NCBI GenBank assembly: GCA_913062915.1 | Contig: CAJXWH010000002.1 | Span: 1-47,291, forward strand | From: an uncultured Acidiferrobacteraceae bacterium | Lineage (GTDB): Bacteria > Pseudomonadota > Gammaproteobacteria > Arenicellales > UBA868 | DNA length: 47,291 bases | Direction: 5' to 3' | Shown here: positions 9,573-18,463 of the stretch, in pieces | How the letters are laid out: each line of letters begins with the position of its first letter | Numbering within the stretch: the first letter of the stretch is position 1 | The notes under the pieces: generated by a model | The model's database searches: none | The model's input: the letters and a program-made list of their open reading frames with translations, nothing else | What the model was told of the DNA's origin: nothing | Position numbers and translations under genes: made by a program

Positions 9573-10754
9573 ATGTCGCAGGCAGCAAAACAAAGTTCCG
9601 CTGCCGAACTACGGCAGGTGATCGAGGAGATGCCTGCCTCCCAGATTCGCGAAGTAGCCAACAATGCCATCGGTCTTGAGGGGATGATTCCACTTTGGTT
9701 TGGCGAGCCCGATGTATCCACGCCGGAATTCATCTGTAATGCTGCGGCTGAAGCGATGCGAAGCGGTCGAACCTTTTACACCCCGAACCGGGGCATCCCA
9801 GAATTACGGGACGCTATCGCTGCGTATACCGAGTCGCTCTACGGCATCGCGATGACGATGGACCGCGTTACCGTGATGGCGTCGGGAATGAGTGGCATCA
9901 TGGTGAGTCATCAGCTGCTGGTCGAACCGGCAACCAATGTCGTTTGCCCGGTCCCGCTATGGCCGAATGTACGGGGTACGGTAGACATACTGGGCGGCGA
10001 ATTCCGCCCCGTCCCTCTTCGCCTAGTGGATCAGTCTTGGCAACTCGATCTCGACCGTTTGTTTGATGCAGTCGACCACAGGACACGGGTGATTTTTGTC
10101 AACTCGCCCGGCAACCCGACCGGCTGGATGATGTGGTCGGATCAACAGCGGGAAGTCCTCGAGTTTTGCCGCGCACGAGGTCTTTGGCTGGTTGCGGACG
10201 AAGTGTATGCCCGCATCGTCTACGGCATGAAACACGCGCCGTCCTTTCTTGAGCATGCGGATACAGAAGACCGATTGATCGTAATCAACAGCTTTTCGAA
10301 ACCCTGGGCGATGACAGGCTGGCGCTTGGGATGGTTGATTACGCCGGACCGATTCGGTAAGACACTCGAAATGATGAACGAGTTTAATTTCGCGGGCGCG
10401 GCTACGTTTACCCAGATTGCGGGAATCACCGCGTTACAGGAGGGAGAAGAATTCATTGCAGCGCAGATCGCTCGCTACGAGCGCGCCCGTGATCTTGTGT
10501 ACGAGCGACTATCTAAGAACCCAAGAATTCAGATCGGCTGGCCGGAAGGCGCATTTTATGCCTTTTTCTCGGTCGAGGGCATGACGAATGGGCTTGCCTT
10601 TTGTAAACAACTGGTGCGCGATGCCCGGGTAGGTCTGGTTCCCGGGACGACGTTCGGTGCGCCAGAAGAAGGATGGTTGCGCCTTTGTTTTGCCAATCAG
10701 CTTGAGACGCTGAATACGGCGATCGATCGATTGGAGGCGTGTTTGCCGTCTTAA
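9573..10754 (+). CDS. PLP-dependent class I/II aminotransferase
   Basis: VNSPGNPTGWMM, VADEVYARIVYG, SFSKPWAMTGWRLGW (PLP lysine region). Confidence 0.92.
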   Translation: MSQAAKQSSAAELRQVIEEMPASQIREVANNAIGLEGMIPLWFGEPDVSTPEFICNAAAEAMRSGRTFYTPNRGIPELRDAIAAYTESLYGIAMTMDRVTVMASGMSGIMVSHQLLVEPATNVVCPVPLWPNVRGTVDILGGEFRPVPLRLVDQSWQLDLDRLFDAVDHRTRVIFVNSPGNPTGWMMWSDQQREVLEFCRARGLWLVADEVYARIVYGMKHAPSFLEHADTEDRLIVINSFSKPWAMTGWRLGWLITPDRFGKTLEMMNEFNFAGAATFTQIAGITALQEGEEFIAAQIARYERARDLVYERLSKNPRIQIGWPEGAFYAFFSVEGMTNGLAFCKQLVRDARVGLVPGTTFGAPEEGWLRLCFANQLETLNTAIDRLEACLPS

Positions 10755-10876
10755 TACAGTCGGGTCAAGTCGAACTCGACACGACTCGATCCTCGGCTTC
10801 GGTTAGTTCTTCGGGGAATCCTATTTATCTACCCAGCCGGCCACGAGCCGATGCGTTGCTGCGAGAATCTGCCAGG

Positions 10877-13345
10877 CTACCAGCCAGTTGAAATACCATC
10901 GCTCCCCTTGCTCACGGGTGGTCTATTCGCCTGCAGAAGGTCACTCAATTTCACTCCGATACTTTGGTTTTGCAAGGGCACAAGGGGCGGTGCATTATAA
11001 GATTCCAGGCTACGATTAATCTCGAGGTTTTCATATTTGGTGGTACGTTGCTGGGGCATTCGCCCAGCATCTTGAATAAGTTGATCCATCTGTTCCGGCG
11101 GCAATTCCTGTCCGTTTTGATTCCCGGCAGCACGAGAAATGGATTCATTCATCAACGTCCCGCCGACATCATTCGCTCCCGCTCGAAGGCACTGTACAGC
11201 CCCGGCTTTGCCCATCTTGGTCCACGAGACCTGTATATTCGATATGCGTCGATGGAGCACAATCCGCGCAACTGCATGCATCAGAACAGACTCACGAAAT
11301 GTCGGGCCTTTTCGACAATTCTGACGCCGATACATCGGCGCTTCCTGATGGATAAAAGGCAGGGGAACAAATTCGGTAAATCCTCCGGTTTGAGACTGTA
11401 ATTTCCGAATATGAATCAAATGACGAGCCCAGTGCTGCGGCTTGTCTACATGGCCGAACATAATCGTGGCTGTGGTCGGCAACCCCGTCTTGTGCGCTGT
11501 CTTAATCACATCTAGCCACTCTTTGGTCGTGAGCTTATCCGGGCAAATGACTCGCCTTACTTCATCATCGAGAATCTCTGCTGCGGTACCTGGCAACGTA
11601 GAAAGACCCACCTTTTTTAGCGCCTCGAGAAATTCAGCGATCGAAATTCCCAGCGTTCGAGCGCCTTGCATTACTTCTAACGGAGAAAATGCGTGTATAT
11701 GGATAGCGGGGACTTCAGACTTTATGGCCTGACAAATAGACAGGTAGGTATCTCCTGTAAAGTCCGGATGAATCCCCCCCTGGAGACAGACTTCCGTTGC
11801 GCCACGATGCCAGGCTTCCTGTGTACGCCTGCGGATCTCGGCAAGGTCAATCAGGTATGGATGATCCCGTGGTCCGCTGCGACTGCTGCTTTTCGAAAAG
11901 GCGCAAAACCCGCAACGATAACCGCAGATGTTGGTGTAGTTGATGTTCCTGTTAACCACATACGTCACCACATCCCCGTTGACATCTCTCCTTAGTTGAT
12001 CCGCAAATCTGCATGTTTCCAGAAAATCATCCCCGCGAGAATGGAAAAGGCGAACGATGTCATTTTCGGTCAGATCGATTTCTTGGGTGACTCGATCAAA
12101 AATAAAATGAAGATCCGCAGTTGCTTTTTTCGTTGGCACAGCTGCGACTGAAAATGGCGCTTCTGCTAACTCGCCGGCTACCCAGCTATCCGTCCTTGGC
12201 AACCCCCCGCCGTCAATCAGACGATGTACTCGCGTGGATACCGCTGGTGACAACCACTTGGCGCTGTCCTCCAGATATTTGGAATAAACGGGCAACCGGG
12301 GAATCAATGTTTTCCCGGATCGGTGGGTTATAGCCTGCAACTCGGCAATCCTGGGCCAAGGCGCCTCTGGATTCACGTGATCCAAAGTAACCGGCGATAC
12401 GCCCCCCCAATCGTTAATCCCCGCGTGAATCAATTTTTCTTCTACGCCCGGCGAAAGATTGGGTGGCGCCTGTAGATTCATATCTGGCCCGAACAAGATT
12501 CGAGCCACCGCAATTGTCCATAACAGGTCCGGCGTATCTGGCTCGGGGAATTTCGCCATCAACGTATCAGGCTTCGCTCGAAACGGCTGAATGATCAGCT
12601 CCTGAATGTGGTCGTACCGATCGTGTAACGCCCGAATCTTGAGTAGCGAGTCGATACGCTCGTCGCGATTTTCTCCAATTCCGATCAAAATACCGGTCGT
12701 AAAGGGAATCTTTAAACGACCCGCCAGTTCGATGTTAGCCAGGCGAACCTCCGGTCGCTTGTCTGGCGAACCGTAGTGGGGACCACCGCGCTCGGACAGG
12801 CGGGGAGCGGCCGATTCAAGCATGATTCCCTGCGATGCCGAGACCTCTCGGAGCGCCGCCATCTCATCCGCTTCCAAGATGCCGGCATTGATGTGCGGCA
12901 GCAGGCCAGTCTGATCAAAAACACGGCCGGCGATATGCGCTAGATATTGGGCAGTGGTGTCAAACCCGAGTGTTTTAAGCGCTTCCCTCGCGGCGCGGTA
13001 GCGAAGTTCCGGCTTGTCGCCTAAGGTAAACAACACCTCGTGACAGCCATTCTCTTTTCCGGCCCGGGCGATCTCAAGCACCTGTGACTCGGACAAGTAG
13101 GTGTGAATGAGTTCACGCGGTTGCTTGGCAAAGGTGCAGTAATGGCAAACATCCCGGCACAGGACTGTCAGCGGTACGAACACTTTTGGCGAATAGGTCA
13201 CAACATCGCCGTGACCTCGGTCCCGCAAAGTCGCAGCAAGTTTCATAAGTGGGTTAAGTTCTGTGCTGGCACCAAGCATCCGGGCTTCTTGCGGTTCCGG
13301 CCGTCTTTCCAAAAAGCGATCCAGTTGAAACGCTTGCGGTTTCAT
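10877..13345 (-). CDS. fbiC: bifunctional FO synthase (CofG-CofH fusion, 7,8-didemethyl-8-hydroxy-5-deazariboflavin synthase)
   Basis: 822 aa with two radical-SAM CxxxCxxC motifs: LCRDVCHYCTF (N-terminal CofG half) and NICGYRCGFCAFSKS (C-terminal CofH half). Confidence 0.95.
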   Translation of the reverse strand: MKPQAFQLDRFLERRPEPQEARMLGASTELNPLMKLAATLRDRGHGDVVTYSPKVFVPLTVLCRDVCHYCTFAKQPRELIHTYLSESQVLEIARAGKENGCHEVLFTLGDKPELRYRAAREALKTLGFDTTAQYLAHIAGRVFDQTGLLPHINAGILEADEMAALREVSASQGIMLESAAPRLSERGGPHYGSPDKRPEVRLANIELAGRLKIPFTTGILIGIGENRDERIDSLLKIRALHDRYDHIQELIIQPFRAKPDTLMAKFPEPDTPDLLWTIAVARILFGPDMNLQAPPNLSPGVEEKLIHAGINDWGGVSPVTLDHVNPEAPWPRIAELQAITHRSGKTLIPRLPVYSKYLEDSAKWLSPAVSTRVHRLIDGGGLPRTDSWVAGELAEAPFSVAAVPTKKATADLHFIFDRVTQEIDLTENDIVRLFHSRGDDFLETCRFADQLRRDVNGDVVTYVVNRNINYTNICGYRCGFCAFSKSSSRSGPRDHPYLIDLAEIRRRTQEAWHRGATEVCLQGGIHPDFTGDTYLSICQAIKSEVPAIHIHAFSPLEVMQGARTLGISIAEFLEALKKVGLSTLPGTAAEILDDEVRRVICPDKLTTKEWLDVIKTAHKTGLPTTATIMFGHVDKPQHWARHLIHIRKLQSQTGGFTEFVPLPFIHQEAPMYRRQNCRKGPTFRESVLMHAVARIVLHRRISNIQVSWTKMGKAGAVQCLRAGANDVGGTLMNESISRAAGNQNGQELPPEQMDQLIQDAGRMPQQRTTKYENLEINRSLESYNAPPLVPLQNQSIGVKLSDLLQANRPPVSKGSDGISTGW

Positions 13346-14046
13346 CGCATCACCGCAATTTCCGAGGGTATGCCGGTCTCCGAACCAATACGCCTCCCGT
13401 CAAGCCGGATACCGTCGAGATACATATTCGTCTTACTGGCCTGGGAGAACTCATTGACCCGCAGCAGATCGTCCGGTGTGTCTACATCGAAACCAAAACC
13501 CGGCAGGGAAAGCAGCTGCACCTTAATATTCTGCCTCCGGGCAGCTGCGATATGCGCCTCGACACTGTCCGGGCCAAACAGTGGCGGCACCATCGACGGC
13601 AATGACATCGCCAGGCAGTTCGTACCCCGGCCGTCCCGCGCCGGCACCAAGGCCAACCCTCTGCTCTCATTAATTAAACTGGCCACCCGATCGATCTCGA
13701 CAGCGGTGACCGCCGGCGTATCGCCCGGTATGGTCAGGAAACCTTCGACACCCTGCTTTTCGAGCACATACGCTGCCTGCGCAACGGCCGCATTCAGACC
13801 TGCTTCATCGGGGTCATCGAGCAACCGTGCACCGACGCGCCGAAGATGACGTCGGGCCACCGGGCAATCGGTAACAGCGAGAATCCCACCAAGTTGGTTG
13901 GTGTCGCCTAGGGCCGACAGTACGTCCAGGAGCATGGCCTCGAACAGGTGCTGACGTTCGGTCGACGTCAGCACCGAAGACAACCGGCTATTGGCATGTT
14001 GCGCGGACTTCAGCGGCACGACCGCCCACGGGAGTCGATCAGACAT
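13342..14046 (-). CDS. cofC: 2-phospho-L-lactate (or related) guanylyltransferase, CofC
   Basis: WAVVPLKSAQHANSRLSSVLTSTER...FLTIPGDTPAV...LVPARDGRGTNCLAM; 4-nt overlap with fbiC start. Confidence 0.9.
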   Translation of the reverse strand: MSDRLPWAVVPLKSAQHANSRLSSVLTSTERQHLFEAMLLDVLSALGDTNQLGGILAVTDCPVARRHLRRVGARLLDDPDEAGLNAAVAQAAYVLEKQGVEGFLTIPGDTPAVTAVEIDRVASLINESRGLALVPARDGRGTNCLAMSLPSMVPPLFGPDSVEAHIAAARRQNIKVQLLSLPGFGFDVDTPDDLLRVNEFSQASKTNMYLDGIRLDGRRIGSETGIPSEIAVMR

Positions 14047-14073
14047 TCAAATCACTCCTTCAGTTCAGGGGAG

Positions 14074-15048
14074 CTACCTCTGCATTGTCTCAGAAAACGC
14101 AACCACATCGGCAGCAAGGTTAAGCTTTTGGTCCAAGGTCTCCATCAGCGTAGCGGTTACCTCGACCCGGATGTCAAGATCCTCGATCTGACGCGAGACG
14201 TGGTGATCGGCCCCATCTATTACATAACCGTCGAGAATATCGGCGTAGTAACGGGCAATAGACAGCGTGGATGCCTCATAGCCCAGTTCCGCCATGATCT
14301 TTGTGGTGGGGCCCTTGAAGGCCCGTGAACCGATCATCGGCGACACCGCAACCACCGGCACCTTACACCTCTGCAGCCTGCTTCGCAGGTCCGCTGTTGC
14401 CAGGATTGGATCCAGGCTCAGGAAAGGGTTGGATGGACACAGAATTACAGCTTTGAGTTCGGGGTCTTCTAAAACGGTGATAACGGCTGGCAACAAGGCG
14501 GCTTCTGACGCGCCTTCGTACCGCAATCCCGTTATGACCGGCTCACATCGATCACGAACGAAATAGGTCTGGAAATCCAAAGGGCCGCCCGGCGTTTCGA
14601 CGATCGTTCGCACCCGGTCATCGGTCGGCGGCAGAATCAGCAAACTAACACCAAACGCGCGACACAGAGCGACCGTAACCAACGACAGGGGGGCGCCGGT
14701 CTTGAGACGCATCGAACGCTCGATATGCACGGCGAGGTCTCGGTCGCCCAACCGAAACCAGGTCTCGCCACCCAACTCAGAAACCGCTTCCAGCACATGC
14801 CAGGTTTCAGCGGCCCGGCCCCAGCCAAGCTCCGGGTTGGCAACACCCGCCAGCGTGTACATCAACGTATCCAGATCCGGCGAGATATGTAATCCCCAAT
14901 GCTCGAAATCGTCACCGATGTTACCCACAACCAGAAGTTCTTCGGCGGGTCGGCACAAAGAGAGCCCTTGGGCAAGTTTTGCGCCGCCGACGCCACCCGA
15001 CAAAACAACATAGCGGCAACCCGCAATGTCAATGTCGGCGGTGCTCAT
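14074..15048 (-). CDS. cofD: 2-phospho-L-lactate transferase, CofD/FbiA
   Basis: VVLSGGVGGAKLAQGL, VVGNIGDDFEHWGLHISPDLDTLMYTLAG, CPSNPFLSLDPIL; all CofD hallmarks. Confidence 0.95.
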   Translation of the reverse strand: MSTADIDIAGCRYVVLSGGVGGAKLAQGLSLCRPAEELLVVGNIGDDFEHWGLHISPDLDTLMYTLAGVANPELGWGRAAETWHVLEAVSELGGETWFRLGDRDLAVHIERSMRLKTGAPLSLVTVALCRAFGVSLLILPPTDDRVRTIVETPGGPLDFQTYFVRDRCEPVITGLRYEGASEAALLPAVITVLEDPELKAVILCPSNPFLSLDPILATADLRSRLQRCKVPVVAVSPMIGSRAFKGPTTKIMAELGYEASTLSIARYYADILDGYVIDGADHHVSRQIEDLDIRVEVTATLMETLDQKLNLAADVVAFSETMQR

Positions 15049-15818
15049 CGGAAGAGGTCCTGTTCACGCGGGCGGATCAGGGTCGCTGCAGACTGCTCAT
15101 CGGAGGCCTGCTTAAAACCGCGGATCAGCACCACTGGAATATCTTCTCCAGCTTGCCCCTGCAGCAGCGATGCCGCACTGGCCAGTTCATCAGCCACCGC
15201 TTCTTCACTGACCTTCAGCGGCACACCGAAAAGGTCAGGCTTTCCTCGGTGGTCTTCCAGCGCCTGCACGCCGGCAACACCGATCGCAAGACCGACCGTT
15301 CCTATGCGCCAGGCCCGGCCCACACTGTCGTTGATGATCACACCAATATCTGTGTCCATCTCACGCTTTATCCGTGCGCGGTATTCACGAGCACTTTGAT
15401 CGGGATCTTCCGGCAAAAGGAGCACCTGTTCAACTGGATCTTGTGGGCCTACGTTCGAGGCGTCGATCCCGGCATTGGCAAGGACGAGTCCCAGCCGGTG
15501 AGCCACGATGATTAGCTCATCCACCGCCCGCACGACTTCGGTCGATTCCGACAGTACCAGCTCGATGAGTCGGGGATCCTTTGCCGTCTTGCGGGCGAGT
15601 TCAACAGCGCGCTCGCCAGGCTCTACATCGCACAAATTGATTATCCGCCCTTCTGACTTCGACACGATCTTCTGCGTGATCACCAGGATATCCCCGGAAC
15701 AAAGTGACATTCCCTGCGAAGACAGCGCGGCAAGAATTAAACCGACAATGTCGGAACCTGCTGTGACTAGTGGGATTCCCGGTATGGCCGTCAGTGCGAG
15801 GCCAGTCGACCGGTCCAT
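15045..15818 (-). CDS. cofE: coenzyme F420-0:L-glutamate ligase, CofE
   Basis: GDILVITQKIVSKSEGRIINL, ANAGIDASNVG, IIINDSVGRAWRIGTVGLAIG; 4-nt overlap with cofD. No FbiB C-terminal nitroreductase domain. Confidence 0.95.
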   Translation of the reverse strand: MDRSTGLALTAIPGIPLVTAGSDIVGLILAALSSQGMSLCSGDILVITQKIVSKSEGRIINLCDVEPGERAVELARKTAKDPRLIELVLSESTEVVRAVDELIIVAHRLGLVLANAGIDASNVGPQDPVEQVLLLPEDPDQSAREYRARIKREMDTDIGVIINDSVGRAWRIGTVGLAIGVAGVQALEDHRGKPDLFGVPLKVSEEAVADELASAASLLQGQAGEDIPVVLIRGFKQASDEQSAATLIRPREQDLFR

Positions 15819-16682
15819 TTATCTGATGAACGACTGCATCGCTTCACGATAACCGGCAGCAAGGCCCGGATCGTTCAGGTCCTGTCGGGCGGGAGCCGCA
15901 AATTCAGGGTTAAGCGCCAGGGATTCCAGAGCAGGGCGTTCGCCCTGGTAAATAAGGCCCAATGGCAGGCGGCCCTGCTCTCTCAATTCGGACATACGCT
16001 CAAACGCACCAGCCCGGTTGCCTGGGTCGTAACCGTCTTCGCTGTCAATGTTAAAGACGCCGGTGCGCCATTCGCGGTAGGTATCGTTGTAGGTCACACA
16101 GGGCGACAGCACCTCGAGGTAAGACAGCCCTTGGCCTGCAGCGGTGTGCCTGAGCGCCGCAAGCGTCAGTTGCAGCAATTGCGCGGGATGGCCGCTGTAA
16201 CCGCGGGCGAGAAATGTCGAGCCCGGGATGCTCAGACCCAACATGATCGGATCGAGATCTTCTTCGGTATTGCCCTGGAATCCGGTCACACTGGTCGGCG
16301 ATGCCTGTCCTTTAGTCAGGCCATAGGTGCCGTTATTCATGACGATATACGTCACACCGGGGTTGCGTTTGAACGAGTGCATAAGATGTCCACCGCCGAT
16401 CGCATAACCGTCACCATCACCGCCCACTCCGACAACTGTAAGCTGGGGATTGGCAAGTTTGACACCAGTCGCGGTCGGCAGAACCCGTCCATGAAGGGCG
16501 TGGTAGCCATAACAGGACAGATAATTCTGCAAGGAACCCGAACAGCCGATGCCCGCAATGAACATGCGGTCATGCACTGGTATCTGCAGCTCGTCCAAAG
16601 CGGTGATTAACGCCTCGAGCACACCAAAATCTCCGCAGCCCGCACACCAGATCGGCCGGGTTGGCGTAAATGTCTCCGTCAT
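15819..16682 (-). CDS. 2-oxoacid:acceptor oxidoreductase beta subunit (TPP-binding, KorB-like)
   Basis: IWCAGCGDFGVLEALITAL...GIGCSG...VVGVGGDGDGYAIGGGHLMHSFKRN...NNGTYGLTKGQASPTS. Confidence 0.93.
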   Translation of the reverse strand: MTETFTPTRPIWCAGCGDFGVLEALITALDELQIPVHDRMFIAGIGCSGSLQNYLSCYGYHALHGRVLPTATGVKLANPQLTVVGVGGDGDGYAIGGGHLMHSFKRNPGVTYIVMNNGTYGLTKGQASPTSVTGFQGNTEEDLDPIMLGLSIPGSTFLARGYSGHPAQLLQLTLAALRHTAAGQGLSYLEVLSPCVTYNDTYREWRTGVFNIDSEDGYDPGNRAGAFERMSELREQGRLPLGLIYQGERPALESLALNPEFAAPARQDLNDPGLAAGYREAMQSFIR

Positions 16683-18463
16683 GCGGCCTTATGTCTCCGT
16701 GAATCCATGCGTTCAATGACCTTTTGAACCAGGTCTTCGGCTCGTAACGGCACGCCGTCATAGATGAGGACGCTTTCGATGTGTGCCTCCTCGCCACCGT
16801 GCGCAACGATAAGTCTCGCCAATTGACCCGTTGCGTTGTATTCGACGACAAAGACACATGGGCAACCCCGGGTAAAATCCGGCGTCTCGTCAAGCATCGG
16901 CCATAGTGTCTGCAGCTGGTGATATTGGGTTGGGACACCGCGTGCAGCCAGGATATCCATCGCTTCAAGTATCACGCCATGTGTCATGCCAATGCCGACA
17001 AATCCAATATCCGCAGTTTCAACACCGTGGGTAACCGCCCGCGGCAGGTCAGCCTGCATGCTCTGTAACTTGCTCTGACGTTTTTGCATCATACGCGTAC
17101 GGTTACCGGGGTCGGTGGAGACCTGGCCAAACTCGTCATGTTCATTTCCGGTGACAAGCGACATCCCACCAGGCGTACCAGGCGGCGCGAAGGCCGAAAC
17201 ACCGTCTTTGCTGAAAGCATACCGCTTGTAGACCGCCATCCCAGCCAGCGATTCGGCATCCAGACGCTTGCCCCGTTCCACCACCACCTGGCCCTCATCG
17301 ATCGGGTCTATCGTCGCGAGGTTCTGTGAGAGCCCCTGGTCCAGAGCTATGAACACCGGGAGTTGATACTTTTCAGCGAGATTGCAGGCTTTTACAGTGA
17401 TGTGAAAGCACTCCTGCGGGGTGCCCGGCGCAAGGACGATGCGGGGGAAGTCCCCATGACCTCCGTAGACCAGGAGGTTAATGTCACTCTGCTCCGGCTT
17501 GGTCGGCATGCCCGTGCTTGGCCCACTGCGTTGGGAATCAACTACGACCAGCGGAATCTCCGCCATGCCCAGTTGCCCGATACCTTCCTGCATCAGCGAC
17601 AGACCGGGACCCGAAGTCGCGACCATCGTGCGCGTGCCGGTAAGGGCCGCCCCTATAGCCATATTGATCACCGAAAGTTCGTCTTCGGGCTGTCGAACGA
17701 CACCGCCAAACCGAGGTAACCACTTCTGAAGCCACTCCATGATGTCGGTGGAAGGGGTGATCGGATACCCGGCAAAAAAGCGTCCGCCCGCTACGACAAA
17801 CCCAAAGGCGACCGCCTCGTTTCCAGTGATCAGCATATGGGGTTTCGAATCGGCGCTGACGATCTCATAAAGCCCTTCGTCAGCTGCCAACCCGACTTCA
17901 TCGGCGAGCTCATGACCCACTGCCAGCGCGTCAAGGTTGTATTTCAATGCCTCAGCACCGCGCCTGCCAAAACGCTTCTCGAACGCGGCTCGCATATCGT
18001 CGTCATTAAGACCGATCAGGCGCCCCACCACCGCCGAAGAAATGCTGTTTTTGTAAATGTCACTCCTAAACATCCGTACCGCATGCCGGCTGAAAGGAAT
18101 GCCGATCACCCGGGCACCCTCGGGCACGCCACTGTCATCCGGCAAACCGCCACCAGAACTGTCGTATATCACGATGCTGCGATCATTGAGGCGATGGGCC
18201 TGTTTGCGGATCGCAAACAGATCGAAAACGACGATCAGATCAATCTGGCTGCCTATACACAGACGCTCGTCATGACAGGCGCGCAACGTGGCCGCAACAA
18301 TGCCGCCTTTAATGCGCGACAGCACATCACGCTCGGTATAAGCACGCATACCCACTGAACGTAGGACATCGGCCAGTATATTGATCACCGTCAAGGAGCC
18401 GTCACCGCCCTGCCCAGAAACGATGATACTGAGGTCCTCAAGTCGTGGCTTTGAACCGCTCAA
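16679..18463 (-). CDS. 2-oxoacid:acceptor oxidoreductase, fused gamma-alpha subunit (KorA-like)
   Basis: N-terminal gamma domain (IIVSGQGGDGSLTVINILADVL) fused to alpha domain (FFAGYPITPSTDIMEWL...GPSTGMPTKPEQSD). Confidence 0.93.
   Translation of the reverse strand: MSGSKPRLEDLSIIVSGQGGDGSLTVINILADVLRSVGMRAYTERDVLSRIKGGIVAATLRACHDERLCIGSQIDLIVVFDLFAIRKQAHRLNDRSIVIYDSSGGGLPDDSGVPEGARVIGIPFSRHAVRMFRSDIYKNSISSAVVGRLIGLNDDDMRAAFEKRFGRRGAEALKYNLDALAVGHELADEVGLAADEGLYEIVSADSKPHMLITGNEAVAFGFVVAGGRFFAGYPITPSTDIMEWLQKWLPRFGGVVRQPEDELSVINMAIGAALTGTRTMVATSGPGLSLMQEGIGQLGMAEIPLVVVDSQRSGPSTGMPTKPEQSDINLLVYGGHGDFPRIVLAPGTPQECFHITVKACNLAEKYQLPVFIALDQGLSQNLATIDPIDEGQVVVERGKRLDAESLAGMAVYKRYAFSKDGVSAFAPPGTPGGMSLVTGNEHDEFGQVSTDPGNRTRMMQKRQSKLQSMQADLPRAVTHGVETADIGFVGIGMTHGVILEAMDILAARGVPTQYHQLQTLWPMLDETPDFTRGCPCVFVVEYNATGQLARLIVAHGGEEAHIESVLIYDGVPLRAEDLVQKVIERMDSRRHKAA

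Noticed and set aside
10755-10876. Short AGTCG/CGACT hairpin between the aminotransferase and fbiC
   Set aside because: Only 5 bp with no T-run; convergent-gene gap, too weak to call a terminator.
13103-13849. 248-aa plus-strand ORF across fbiC/cofC
   Set aside because: Antisense to two confidently identified F420 genes; composition (Arg/Ser-rich) typical of antisense shadow frames.
14899-15515. Plus-strand ORFs of 166 and 178 aa over cofD/cofE
   Set aside because: Fully antisense to recognised CofD/CofE; no motif of their own.
17837-18358. 173-aa plus-strand ORF over korA
   Set aside because: Antisense to the KorA-like gene; no recognisable domain.
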